Shown piece by piece: positions 8,936-18,709 of a stretch of 64,000 bases of DNA. The position numbers were made by a program, and so were the translations under genes. Source of the stretch: Phycisphaerales bacterium (GTDB lineage: Bacteria; Planctomycetota; Phycisphaerae; Phycisphaerales; UBA1924); the NCBI GenBank assembly GCA_020846975.1, contig JADLCX010000058.1, forward strand, positions 186,001-250,000, given 5' to 3'. How positions within the stretch are numbered: position 1 is the first letter of the stretch; each line of letters begins with the position of its first letter. The notes under the pieces are model-generated. The model did no database searches and was not told the origin of the DNA. It saw only the letters and a program-made list of their open reading frames with translations.

Positions 8936-9604
8936 TCAGCCTTCGGCTCGCGACGGCCACTCCTCCGCGCACACGCCCCACACCAGCGTGTCGTCCCAGC
9001 CCACACCCTCGGTCCAACGGTCGGCGACAAGCCGAGCCTCCTCTCGCAGGCCCATCCTGCGAGGGACGCTCTGCGATGACACGTTGCTCCCCGCACACCG
9101 GATATGGATGCGTCGAAGACCCCATCCGCCCGCGTTCTGAGTCCGAAACGCCCACGAGATCAGGCCGCGCACGGCCTCCGCACAAAGCCCCTGCCGCCGC
9201 CGATCAGGTCGGACCCAGTACCCGATCTCCGCTACGTGCGCGGCGTGGTTGATCCGGTGCAGCCCCGTCCCACCCACGGGCAGCCCGCTCTGCCTGTCGA
9301 AGATGCCGATCACGAAGTCGTCCGCCGGCGGCTCGGTTCGCTCGCGTTTGTCCCGCATCCGCTCGATCGCGGCCACGCACTCCTCGACCGTCCGGTTGTC
9401 GCTCCGCACCCACAACAGCCACGGCAGGAACGATGCCCGATCGACATCGATGGCTCGAAGCATGTCCGTCGCATCCTCAACCTGCCAGAATCGGAGCCGC
9501 AGCCTTGCGGTCTCGCAGCCCGGCGACAGTCGCGTAGGCGCTGTCCACGGGGCGGGTGCATCCACGGGGATCATGCCCGGAGCCTCTCGCGTTTGTTCAG
9601 CCAT
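8936..9604 (-). CDS. GNAT family N-acetyltransferase (RimJ/RimL-like)
   Basis: This 222-residue protein has a typical start ETARLRLRFWQVEDATDML and the acetyl-CoA binding stretch GYWVRPDRRRQGLCAEAVRG (about residues 130-150), which corresponds to motif A (Q/RxxGxG/A) of GNAT enzymes. The RimJ/RimL-type pattern (LRxxxxxDA, then GIxD...VGGTGLHRIN) suggests acetylation of a protein N-terminus or a small molecule; the substrate is unknown. It is divergent from the ThiF/MoeB gene, with only 26 bases between the two start codons. Its 3' end is convergent with the hydrolase gene. Confidence 0.85.
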   Translation of the reverse strand: MAEQTREAPGMIPVDAPAPWTAPTRLSPGCETARLRLRFWQVEDATDMLRAIDVDRASFLPWLLWVRSDNRTVEECVAAIERMRDKRERTEPPADDFVIGIFDRQSGLPVGGTGLHRINHAAHVAEIGYWVRPDRRRQGLCAEAVRGLISWAFRTQNAGGWGLRRIHIRCAGSNVSSQSVPRRMGLREEARLVADRWTEGVGWDDTLVWGVCAEEWPSRAEG

Positions 9605-9630
9605 GCACGCATGGTACCTATCCTCCCCCG

Positions 9631-10740
<1,110 letters not shown>

Positions 10741-10772
10741 CGTTCCGCGCGGCCACGCACCCGGTCGCAACC

Positions 10773-10798
10773 ATATCGAAGTTGGTCGATATACTTCG
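10773..10798. promoter_or_regulatory. Inverted repeat overlapping a -10 box, candidate operator
   Basis: ATATCGA and TCGATAT form a perfect 7-base inverted repeat with a 6-base spacer (10773-10792). A second perfect pair, CGAAGT and ACTTCG, is offset inside it (10777-10798). The right arm overlaps TATACT at 10790-10795, a good -10 hexamer for the gene starting at 10840; no convincing -35 is seen. The layout suggests a repressor or activator site controlling the DinB-like gene. Confidence 0.5.
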
Positions 10799-10839
10799 GC
10801 CTCGTTTGTCGTCCATCACCAGCACAAGGAGCCTACCCC

Positions 10840-11373
10840 ATGTCCCACACCTTCGGCAAGATTGTCGCTTCCGCCGGCCAGATCAGCCTCATCTACGGCG
10901 AGGCGATGCTCAAGGGCGTCTCCGCCCAGCAGTTCGCGCGTCTGGCTGTCGGCCGCGACGGAACGCCCGTTCAGAGCAACCATCCCGCGTGGGCGTACGG
11001 GCATCTCGCGCTCTACTCGTCTCGCTGCATGGACATGCTGGGTCAGCCCCAGGGCGTCGCGGCGAGGCCCGCCGGGTGGGACGACCTGTTCAAGAACGGC
11101 ACCGAGTGCCGCGACGATCCCGCGGGCACCATCTACCCCGCGATGGAAGCGATCAGTTCGCATTATCTCAACGGCTACAAGGCGCTGCTCGCGGCCCTGC
11201 CCGGCGTCGCCGATGATGTGTTCTCCAAGCCCAACCCCGCCGAAGGCCGAATGAAGGAACTCCTTCCCACCGTCGGCGGAATGGTGACGTTCCTCCTGAC
11301 CGGCCACCCCATGAGCCACCTCGGCCAGGTCAGCGCGTGGCGACGGTTCATGGGTCTGGGAAGCGCGATGTAA
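10840..11373 (+). CDS. DinB-like four-helix protein
   Basis: This 177-residue protein has the spaced histidines of the DinB/YfiT superfamily: HPAWAYGHLALY near residue 48 and HPMSHLGQVSAWRRFMGLG near the end. These proteins are four-helix bundles that bind a metal through His residues, and some act as thiol-dependent transferases. No specific reaction can be assigned. A good Shine-Dalgarno (AAGGAG) lies about eight bases before the ATG. It is preceded by an inverted-repeat operator candidate and ends 17 bases from the convergent adenylate kinase-like gene. Confidence 0.75.
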   Translation: MSHTFGKIVASAGQISLIYGEAMLKGVSAQQFARLAVGRDGTPVQSNHPAWAYGHLALYSSRCMDMLGQPQGVAARPAGWDDLFKNGTECRDDPAGTIYPAMEAISSHYLNGYKALLAALPGVADDVFSKPNPAEGRMKELLPTVGGMVTFLLTGHPMSHLGQVSAWRRFMGLGSAM

Positions 11374-11390
11374 CCGCGAGCCCCGCCCCC

Positions 11391-12023
11391 CTACCGCTTC
11401 GGATCGTCCGGCTTGCGGAAGTGCGCTTCCTGCACCGGCACCACGTGCTCGAGGATGTTCTGCAGCACGCGAGCCGGCGATCCGATCGCATCCACTTCCG
11501 AGATGATCGCCTTGTCGTAGCAATCCAGCACCGGGAACGTCTCCTTCTCGTACACGCTCCATCGCTTGCGGATCACCTCTTCCTTGGCGTCGTCCGCCCG
11601 GTTCTCCTTGAGCGCGCGCTTCCGCAGCCGCTCGATCATCTTCTCCTTGTCCCGGCAGACCAGGTGCACGATCTTCAGGACCTTCACGTACTTCTTCATC
11701 ATCACGGCCTGTGCCGGATTCCGCGGGATCCCGTCCAGCACCAGCAGATCGACCTGCGGCTTGTACAGCGACAGGATCGTCTGCGCGTTCATGTTCTGGT
11801 GCCACATCGCCACCGTCACATCGTCGGGCACGAGCTCGCCCCGGGACGAATACTCCATGAACGTCTTGCCCAACTTCGACGATGTATCCAGCGTGCGGAA
11901 AACCTCGCCGCACGAGAGGTGGAAGAACCCGGGGATCTGGCCCAGGATCTTGCCCTGGGTTCCCTTGCCCGCGCCGGGTGCCCCGAACAGCAGGATGGTC
12001 TGGAATCGCTGTGTGGTCGCCAT
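11391..12023 (-). CDS. adk: Adenylate kinase-like nucleoside monophosphate kinase
   Basis: This 210-residue protein has the P-loop LLFGAPGAGKGTQGKILG at residues about 11-28, followed by FHLSCGEVFR (equivalent to the usual TGDMLR NMP-binding segment) and LLVLDGIPRNPAQA (usual DGFPR). The enzyme phosphorylates AMP or another NMP with ATP. The deviations SCGEVF and DGIPR, and the absence of a canonical LID motif, mean substrate specificity may differ from housekeeping Adk. The start ATG at 12023 precedes a short basic N-terminus. It is followed upstream (same strand) by the DD-carboxypeptidase gene, 56 bases away. Confidence 0.75.
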   Translation of the reverse strand: MATTQRFQTILLFGAPGAGKGTQGKILGQIPGFFHLSCGEVFRTLDTSSKLGKTFMEYSSRGELVPDDVTVAMWHQNMNAQTILSLYKPQVDLLVLDGIPRNPAQAVMMKKYVKVLKIVHLVCRDKEKMIERLRKRALKENRADDAKEEVIRKRWSVYEKETFPVLDCYDKAIISEVDAIGSPARVLQNILEHVVPVQEAHFRKPDDPKR

Positions 12024-12079
12024 AGCGGCCACACAGTAACCCCGCTCGGGCCGATCCGCAAGCCCGGCGCGGGGACCGG

Positions 12080-13585
12080 CTACTTCCGGGCCGGCTGGCC
12101 CGCGAGGTACGCGTCGATCAGCATCACCACATCCTCGTGGAACTCCTTGCACTTCAGGTCCGCGCCCGCGGGGATGTTGTCGATGAGCACGCTGTACGCC
12201 ATCCGCCGGCCGGTCGTGCGATCGGTTACGTAGCCCGAGAGCGTCCGCACCTCGCGGATGTACCCGCTCTTGGCCCGCACCTCGCACCGCAGCTTGGCGT
12301 TCTTGAACCGCTTCTTCAGGGTGCCCTCCCCGATCTCCGCCAGCGACTTGACGAACACCTCCCCGCACGTGGAGTCTCCGGCCAGGTTCACCAGCCAGCG
12401 CGTCAGCACGCCCGGCGTCACTCGGTTGTTCCTCGAAAGCCCCGAGCCGTCCGCGAGAATCACCTGCTGCGCGAACTCCGCGCCAAGCCGCTGCTGAATC
12501 TGCATCCGCACCACCGCCGTCCCGTTCGACCACGAGCCGGGCTGTCCGGTCGACTTGTGCCCCATGACTTTGCACAGGCTCTCGGCGTAGAGGTTGTCCG
12601 AATCCACGTTGCACCGCTCCAGCACGGTCGCCAGCGGCGTCCGCACCGCCGTGAGCAGTTTCGTGCCCGGCCCGTCCACCGCCGCTTCATCCGCCGACGC
12701 CAGCCGCACCGTCATTGTCGAAGCGGTCACGCCCGGCGCGGACAGCCCGTCACGCACCAGCCGGTCCGCGATCAGTTTCCCGAGCATCATGCACGATTCG
12801 TGCACCGTGACCTGCACCGGGTTGTCGGGCGGAAAACGCACGTTCCCCGACAACTTGAACGTGTACGGTTCGACCCGGTCGCGATCGAGCCGCAGTTCCG
12901 TGTCTCCCTCCTTCACCTTCTTCGTCGCACGCTTCACGATCAGCCACGGCGCCTCGGGTTGGCTGCGAGCAGGCTCGACGTACACGTTCAGCACGTTCGC
13001 GTGAAAGTTCAGCCCGCTCACCTCCGCGCAGTACGCGTTGTGCAACTGCTCCCGCGGCCAGTCCGGGTGCACGTACTCGCGGTCGAACACCCGGTCGTCC
13101 AGCACGACCTCGCGGATCCCCGAAGCGCCCGCGTCCTTGCACATCCCGACCACCCGATCCAGCAGCCCGTCCAGCCCCGTCTGCATTTTGGTCAGAAGTT
13201 CCGGGTCGGCAAGCCCGGGATCTCCCATCCCCCGGATGATCAGCCTCTCGCCGTCCTGCAGGAAACTCGTGCGGAACTCGAACTCGGGGCCGAGCACGCA
13301 CAGCGCGGCCCCGCTGGTCAGAAGCTTGAGGTTCGAGGCCGGGATGAAGCCCTTGCCCGTGTCGCCGCGGGCGCCCGTCTCGAACGCGACCAGTTCCGCG
13401 CTCGACTGGACATCCATGATGCTCACGCCCACGTGCGCTGTGCCCAGCCGGGCTTCGGCCAGCGCGTCCCGCACCTTCCGCTCAAGGCTCTGCCCGAAGG
13501 CCGCCCCCGCGGCCACGAACACCGCCACAAAACCGATGAGCCGAAGTCCGCCAGACTGCACGCGCGGGCCACACATCACTCGCAT
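12080..13585 (-). CDS. dacB: D-alanyl-D-alanine carboxypeptidase/endopeptidase, PBP4 type (S13)
   Basis: This 501-residue exported penicillin-binding protein trims peptidoglycan peptides or cleaves cross-links. A signal peptide covers residues about 10-32 (LRLIGFVAVFVAAGAAFGQ). The three catalytic motifs of family S13 are present: SxxK as IPASNLK (Ser84, Lys87), SxN as DSDNLYAESL, and KSG as RAKSGYI near the C-terminus. The large insertion domain between SxxK and SxN fits PBP4 rather than PBP5. ATGs at 13585 and 13576 are both possible starts. Confidence 0.92.
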   Translation of the reverse strand: MRVMCGPRVQSGGLRLIGFVAVFVAAGAAFGQSLERKVRDALAEARLGTAHVGVSIMDVQSSAELVAFETGARGDTGKGFIPASNLKLLTSGAALCVLGPEFEFRTSFLQDGERLIIRGMGDPGLADPELLTKMQTGLDGLLDRVVGMCKDAGASGIREVVLDDRVFDREYVHPDWPREQLHNAYCAEVSGLNFHANVLNVYVEPARSQPEAPWLIVKRATKKVKEGDTELRLDRDRVEPYTFKLSGNVRFPPDNPVQVTVHESCMMLGKLIADRLVRDGLSAPGVTASTMTVRLASADEAAVDGPGTKLLTAVRTPLATVLERCNVDSDNLYAESLCKVMGHKSTGQPGSWSNGTAVVRMQIQQRLGAEFAQQVILADGSGLSRNNRVTPGVLTRWLVNLAGDSTCGEVFVKSLAEIGEGTLKKRFKNAKLRCEVRAKSGYIREVRTLSGYVTDRTTGRRMAYSVLIDNIPAGADLKCKEFHEDVVMLIDAYLAGQPARK

Positions 13586-13706
13586 CCGATGCCCTCCTCA
13601 ACCAACCTCGTACCGGCAACGCCACAACCCGCCGCCGATTCGGCGACGGGGCGATGCGGTCAACGATATCGGCCCGATCAACCCCCGCGCATCACGCGCC
13701 GACGGC

Positions 13707-14228
13707 CTACGCCGAGGCCTGGACCCGCAACTTCGACGAGCGTGCAAGCGCCCGCGAGCGGTGCTTCAGCGAAGCAAGCTCGGCCAGCTCTTCGAGGTCC
13801 GCCTTGCACGAGATCTCCCACGTCGGCCACGACACACCCGCCACCGTGCGGGCAAACACGATCGTGTCCCGCAGGCTCTTGCGGATTCGTCCGACCGGAA
13901 TCACCGCGACCTGTTCCTTCGACAGCGGCACGCACACCTGGAGCCTTGCCGGATCGGGGATCAGGTACCCAAACGCCCGCGTCACATGGCTCGCGCCGAC
14001 CGTCTGAGGTTCGTCCATCGGCGTCTGGTACACCAGCGTCCAGCGCCACGGCACCCCGTGCCAGGCAATGTCCTCGGTCACGCCGTCCAGCTCGAGGAAC
14101 ACCTCGCGCGACGCGTCAACGACTGCCTGCACAGCCTTCGGAAACCCCGCCCGCAACTGCGCGGCCGACGGCCTCGGAGACTGAAACTGGTTCGTCCAGA
14201 CGATCCTGTTGCTCGCGTGCGAAGACAT
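13707..14228 (-). CDS. Conserved hypothetical protein
   Basis: This 173-residue soluble protein has no signal peptide or membrane helix. It contains LELDGVTEDIAWHGVPWRWTLVYQ and a late PTWEISCKADLEELAELASLKHRSRALARS. The pattern of a small alpha/beta fold with LxxDITWxG-type strands vaguely recalls DUF3788-like proteins, but I cannot assign it. I chose the ATG at 14228 because the in-frame extension to 14330 looks like intergenic sequence. It is divergent from the response regulator downstream. Confidence 0.6.
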   Translation of the reverse strand: MSSHASNRIVWTNQFQSPRPSAAQLRAGFPKAVQAVVDASREVFLELDGVTEDIAWHGVPWRWTLVYQTPMDEPQTVGASHVTRAFGYLIPDPARLQVCVPLSKEQVAVIPVGRIRKSLRDTIVFARTVAGVSWPTWEISCKADLEELAELASLKHRSRALARSSKLRVQASA

Positions 14229-14499
14229 GCCAGAAGCTTCCTCCGGATCACCACCCGCTTCGGGTGGAGTCAACCGACGTGGCTGCTGAGAGTCGACGCC
14301 TTGGGCGACTGAGCGCGATCGATCCGACACAACAAGCGGTTTTCAGCCGCGGATGTCCCACGGTTCGCCGCCGATTGAGGAGAACCCTCACGCGGCTACC
14401 CGCCTGATCGATCCTTGATAGGATAGGCTCCGATCGGCGCGGGTCGCGACACGGCCCCGGTATGGGGCGGATACCTAGGTCCAGCATCTACAGGCGTTT

Positions 14500-15018
14500 A
14501 TGACACATCTGTCCGCAATCCGACGATTCCCGGCAGGTTCAGAGCACGCTGAACCCGTGGGGAATCTGCCGGACCCGACCTACGTCCTCATCGTCGACGA
14601 CAACCTCCAGAATCTGGAACTCATGCAGGCCTACCTGGAGGAACTCGACTGCCCCGTTCGGACCGCCCGCGATGGGCTGGAAGCCATCGAGTTGGTCGAT
14701 CAGGCCCACCCCGACGTCATCCTGCTCGATGTCATGATGCCCCGGATGAGCGGATTCCAGGTTTGCACCAAGCTCAAGGCCGCCCAGAACACCCGCGACA
14801 TCCCCATCATCATGGTCACCGCGCTCAACGAACTGAGCGATGTTGAAAAGGCGATGGAGTCGGGAGCCGACGATTTCGTGACCAAGCCGGTCAACAAGCA
14901 GGAACTGGTGCTCCGAGTCAAGTCCTTGCTGCAACTGCGGTTGCTCCGCCGGAAAATGAAAGAACTCTCGGGAAGTCGAGGGCGTGGTACAGGGAGTGGG
15001 GGGGGCGGGGCGGAGTGA
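14500..15018 (+). CDS. Single-domain response regulator (CheY-like receiver)
   Basis: This 172-residue protein is essentially a receiver domain: YVLIVDDN gives the acidic pair D33-D34, the phosphoacceptor is D77 in VILLDVMMPRMSG, followed by T107 and K129 in VTKPV. It ends in a basic helix (LLQLRLLRRKMKEL) and a Gly-rich tail, with no output domain. Such PilZ-less, DNA-binding-less regulators act through partner proteins. Its stop overlaps the GTG start of metF (GTGA). The partner kinase is not in the window. Confidence 0.85.
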   Translation: MTHLSAIRRFPAGSEHAEPVGNLPDPTYVLIVDDNLQNLELMQAYLEELDCPVRTARDGLEAIELVDQAHPDVILLDVMMPRMSGFQVCTKLKAAQNTRDIPIIMVTALNELSDVEKAMESGADDFVTKPVNKQELVLRVKSLLQLRLLRRKMKELSGSRGRGTGSGGGGAE

Positions 15019-15974
15019 GTCCGACTTCGATGCACATCCGTGACGTCTTCCAGCAGCATCGAACGACCTTCTCGTTCGAGTTCTTTCCGCCCAAGACCAG
15101 CGAGGCGGCCGACGCCCTGTTCGCCGCCGTTCAGGAACTCGAGGCCCTCAAGCCGACCTTTGTGTCCATTACCTACGGCGCGGGCGGCTCGACCCGAAAC
15201 CTCACCCACGACCTGGTCCTGCGTGTCAAGGCCCGCGGGTCGCTCAACCCCTGCCCGCACCTGACCTGCGTCGGACACTCGGAACCCGATATCCGGGAGA
15301 TCCTCGAACGCTACGCCGCGGCCGGCATTTCCAACATCATCGCCCTCGGCGGCGACTTGCCGCAGAGCATGGCCGGTCACGACCGGTCGAAGGACTCGTT
15401 CCGCTTCGCGTCCGACCTGGTGCGGTACATCCAGGAGTTCAACGCCGAGAAGATCCATCCCGACCCCCGCGGGTTCGGCCTGGGGGTTGCCGGGTACCCC
15501 GAAGGCCACCCCGCAACGCCCAACCGCGTGAAGGAGATGGACCATCTCAAGGCCAAGGTCGATGCGGGAGCGGACTACATCTGCACCCAACTCTTCTTCG
15601 ACAACCACGACTTCTACGACTTCCGTGATCGCTGTTCGCTCGCGGGCATCAAGGTCCCGGTCATCGCCGGGATCATGCCCATCACCTCGCTCGCGGGCAT
15701 GATGCGCATGGCCGACATGGCCCAGGGGACCCGGTTTCCGGCCCCGCTCGTCCGCGCCATCAACCGCGCCGGGGGCGATGCCGAGGGCACGCGGCGGGTC
15801 GGCATCCACTGGGCCACCGAGCAATGCCGCGACCTGCTCGACAACGACGTGCGCGGCATCCATTTCTACACGCTCAACCGCTCGACCGCGACGCGGGAGA
15901 TCTACCTGAACCTCGGCGTCAAGGACTCGCTGGCCCTGGCCTCGCACGCCGGCGGTCGGCGGCGTGACGACTGA
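15015..15974 (+). CDS. metF: 5,10-methylenetetrahydrofolate reductase
   Basis: This 319-residue flavoenzyme reduces methylene-THF to methyl-THF for methionine synthesis. Family motifs are clear: FSFEFFPPKT at the start (with the conserved Glu), FVSITYGAGGS, HLTCVGHS, NIIALGGDLP, and the FAD-side KVDAGADYICTQLFFD. The length is typical of bacterial MetF without a regulatory domain. The GTG at 15015 overlaps the preceding stop; an ATG at 15030 lies 15 bases in and may be the real start. Confidence 0.95.
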   Translation: MSPTSMHIRDVFQQHRTTFSFEFFPPKTSEAADALFAAVQELEALKPTFVSITYGAGGSTRNLTHDLVLRVKARGSLNPCPHLTCVGHSEPDIREILERYAAAGISNIIALGGDLPQSMAGHDRSKDSFRFASDLVRYIQEFNAEKIHPDPRGFGLGVAGYPEGHPATPNRVKEMDHLKAKVDAGADYICTQLFFDNHDFYDFRDRCSLAGIKVPVIAGIMPITSLAGMMRMADMAQGTRFPAPLVRAINRAGGDAEGTRRVGIHWATEQCRDLLDNDVRGIHFYTLNRSTATREIYLNLGVKDSLALASHAGGRRRDD

Positions 15975-16110
15975 CGCGAGCCACGCTGGAACGCCGATTG
16001 TTGGTGCAGTAGAACGGCGGGTCTTGGATCGTCTACAGAAGGTACGACGCGGTACGCAGTGCTGTCCGAGAACAGCGGACGAGTCAGAGCAATCCTGTGG
16101 GTATGAGTGC

Positions 16111-16156
16111 CTTTCCCTTCTCTGCCCCCTCCGCCGCTCTCTGATCTCTCTGTGTA
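16111..16156. repeat. Partial CTCTGCG/CTCCGCG-type dispersed repeat
   Basis: A pyrimidine-rich stretch with alternating TCTCTG and CTCCGC words sits in the 227-base gap before the PBP2 gene. It resembles one arm of the dispersed element seen at 31519, 33721, 49240 and 53099. The matching complementary arm is not evident here. Confidence 0.35.
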
Positions 16157-16201
16157 CCGCCCTTGTGTCAGCCACGGAAGGCATGTCAAACTGGCGGAGC
16201 C

Positions 16202-18658
16202 ATGCGGATCAGTCGGTACATCCCGAGCATGTTTCAGCGGCGGCTGCTCCTCCTGGCCGGGCTTGGCGTGCTGTGCACGCTCCCGCCCATGCTCCAGATG
16301 ACGCGGCTGACCGTCGCCAAGGGCGAGGAACAGCTCGCCGAGGCCCGCAAGCGGCTCATCAACGAGCAATGGCTGGAGACGACCCGCGGCCGGATCCTCG
16401 ATCGCAAAGGACGCGTGCTCGCGCTCGACGAGGCTTCTTCGGACATCACCGCGGATTACCCGGTCATCACCGGACGATGGTCGTACACCCAGGCCGCGCG
16501 CAAGGCCCGCCGGCTCCCCGGCACCAAGTGGGGTGAACTCAGCCCCGATCAGCGTGAGAGCCTGATCCAGCAGTTCGTGCCCGAGTTCGACGCCAAGCTC
16601 GACGCCATGTGGGACAAACTCTGCGCCATCGCGGGCGTGAGCCGGACCGAGCTCGATGACCGCCGCCAGAAGGTCCGAGCCGAGGTCCAGGCGCTGGCCG
16701 CGACCGTGACCGAACGCGCCCGCCAGAAGCTCGAAGAGCAACTCCGCCGCGGCGAGGAACTCACCGAGGAGGTCAAAACCGCGGATGTCCGCCGCCAGAT
16801 CCGCGAACAGGCCTCGGCGCACGTGCTCCTGCGAAACGTCCCCGAGTCTGTCGCCTTCGCGTTGCGGCCGCTGACCGATCGTTCGCCGGATGTCGCCACC
16901 GACCCCGACGCGGAGTCCGCGCCGATGATCGGCCTGCACGTCGTCGAATCGACCCGCCGTGCGTACCCGCTCGATGCCGTCGAGATCGATGTGGACCAAT
17001 CGACCTTCCCGCTCCCCCTGAAGAACCCGCGGTCCCAATCGGTCCGTGTCGAAGGTGTCGCCACGCACGTCGTCGGGTGGATGCGATCCAAACTGCAGGC
17101 CGAAGACCTGGCGCGACGGCCCCGACTGCTAGCCGATGGTTCGGTCGATCGCGGCCACTACCGCCCGGGAGATGCCGTCGGGCTCGGCGGTGTTGAACAG
17201 GCCGCCGAAGACCGGCTCCGCGGGCTGCGCGGCGTGCGAACCCTGCACCGAGACACCGAGCAGGTCGAACGCCTCGAACCCTCCGCCGGGTCGGACGTGC
17301 GCCTCACCATCGATTCGTTCCTCCAGGCCCGCATCCAGGCTCTGTTCGACCCCTCGCTCGGACTGGCCGTCGTCCAGCCGTGGCATCGCACCCGCGCGCC
17401 GGATCCGATCGACCCGGCGAACCCGCGCCCGCTCGACCTGCCGCTCGCGACGCCGCTCAACGGCGCGGTCGTGGTCATCGACGTGGCGTCGGGCGACATC
17501 CTCGCGCTGGTTTCCGCCCCTTCATTCTCGCACGACCGCATCCTTGCCGATCCCGGCTCGGTCTTCAACGACTCCGAGCGGCGTCCGTTCCTCAACCGCG
17601 CCATCGACTCCGCGTACCCGCCGGGGTCGATCGTCAAGCCGCTCGTGCTCACCGCCGCCGTCGCCGCCAACAAGGTCGGCATCGACGAGCGCATCCGCTG
17701 CACCGGACACTTCTTCCCCGACAAGCCGCTTCTGTTCCGCTGCTGGATCTACAAGCAGACCAAGGGCGCGATGACGCACGAGAGCCAGTTCGAGGAGCAA
17801 GGAGGAGGGCTCGACGGCGCGGACGCCATCCGCGTGTCGTGCAATATCTTCTTCTTCGAGCTCGGCAAGCGCCTGGGCACGCGCGGGATCCACGACTGGT
17901 ACTCCCGCTACGGCGTCGGCTCCGATGCCGCGCCCTGGAATCTCTACCAACTCGACCCCTTCCCGCCCCGCGGCGCGGCCGAAACCGACGAGCAGTACAA
18001 GGCCCGGCGCGCTGTCGAAGTCGCAAGCCGCTCGCTGATCCACGAGTACCCCGGCGTGCTCCCCGATCCCGATCGCTCCAACATCCAGGAGGCGATCCTC
18101 ATGGGTATCGGCCAGGGGCCGATCTCGTGGACTCCGCTCCACGCCGCCGACGCCTACGCCACGATCGCCCGCCGCGGCGTTCGGCTCACCCCGCGCCTGA
18201 TCCGCGATGCCCCGCAGAGCCGCGCCGACCTGGGCGTCCCCGCCCGCGCGATCGACAAGGCGCTGGAAGGTCTGCGAGCCTCGGCCTCGCTCGAGCACGG
18301 CACCACCTACGAAGCCTCGTACGACATGCCCGACGGACAGAAGAAGCGGGAGCGCATCTTCGGCATCCAGGCCGATCCCAACATCACGGTCTGGGCCAAG
18401 TCCGGCACCGCCGATGCCAACCCGTTCGAGGCCGTGCTCGACGAGGCCGGGCAACCCGTCACGTACGATGCCGACCACGCCTGGTGCGTCTTCCTCGTCG
18501 GCGAGAAACACCAGCCCAGGTACGCCGTCGCGGTGGTGATCGAGCACGGCGGCTCGGGCGGCCGCGTTGCAGGCCCCATCGGAAACCAGGTCGTCCACGC
18601 TCTCCTCGCCGAAGGCTACCTGACGGCATCGCCCCAACCCCCGGGGCCCACCCCCTAG
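16202..18658 (+). CDS. mrdA: Penicillin-binding protein 2, elongasome transpeptidase
   Basis: This 818-residue class B PBP cross-links peptidoglycan during elongation together with RodA. It has an N-terminal membrane helix (residues about 12-30), TRGRILDRKGRVLALD of the PBP dimerisation domain, and a long charged helical insertion (residues about 110-220, with many Glu/Arg) that is larger than in E. coli PBP2. The transpeptidase motifs are SxxK at YPPGSIVK (Ser476, Lys479), SxN at SCN in IRVSCNIFFFELG, and KSGTA near residue 733. The rodA gene follows 52 bases later, which supports the PBP2 assignment over FtsI. Confidence 0.92.
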   Translation: MRISRYIPSMFQRRLLLLAGLGVLCTLPPMLQMTRLTVAKGEEQLAEARKRLINEQWLETTRGRILDRKGRVLALDEASSDITADYPVITGRWSYTQAARKARRLPGTKWGELSPDQRESLIQQFVPEFDAKLDAMWDKLCAIAGVSRTELDDRRQKVRAEVQALAATVTERARQKLEEQLRRGEELTEEVKTADVRRQIREQASAHVLLRNVPESVAFALRPLTDRSPDVATDPDAESAPMIGLHVVESTRRAYPLDAVEIDVDQSTFPLPLKNPRSQSVRVEGVATHVVGWMRSKLQAEDLARRPRLLADGSVDRGHYRPGDAVGLGGVEQAAEDRLRGLRGVRTLHRDTEQVERLEPSAGSDVRLTIDSFLQARIQALFDPSLGLAVVQPWHRTRAPDPIDPANPRPLDLPLATPLNGAVVVIDVASGDILALVSAPSFSHDRILADPGSVFNDSERRPFLNRAIDSAYPPGSIVKPLVLTAAVAANKVGIDERIRCTGHFFPDKPLLFRCWIYKQTKGAMTHESQFEEQGGGLDGADAIRVSCNIFFFELGKRLGTRGIHDWYSRYGVGSDAAPWNLYQLDPFPPRGAAETDEQYKARRAVEVASRSLIHEYPGVLPDPDRSNIQEAILMGIGQGPISWTPLHAADAYATIARRGVRLTPRLIRDAPQSRADLGVPARAIDKALEGLRASASLEHGTTYEASYDMPDGQKKRERIFGIQADPNITVWAKSGTADANPFEAVLDEAGQPVTYDADHAWCVFLVGEKHQPRYAVAVVIEHGGSGGRVAGPIGNQVVHALLAEGYLTASPQPPGPTP

Positions 18659-18709
18659 TCCCCGATCCCTGCTCCCCGGCCCCTGCTCGCAGTCCCTTTC
18701 ACACTCCCC

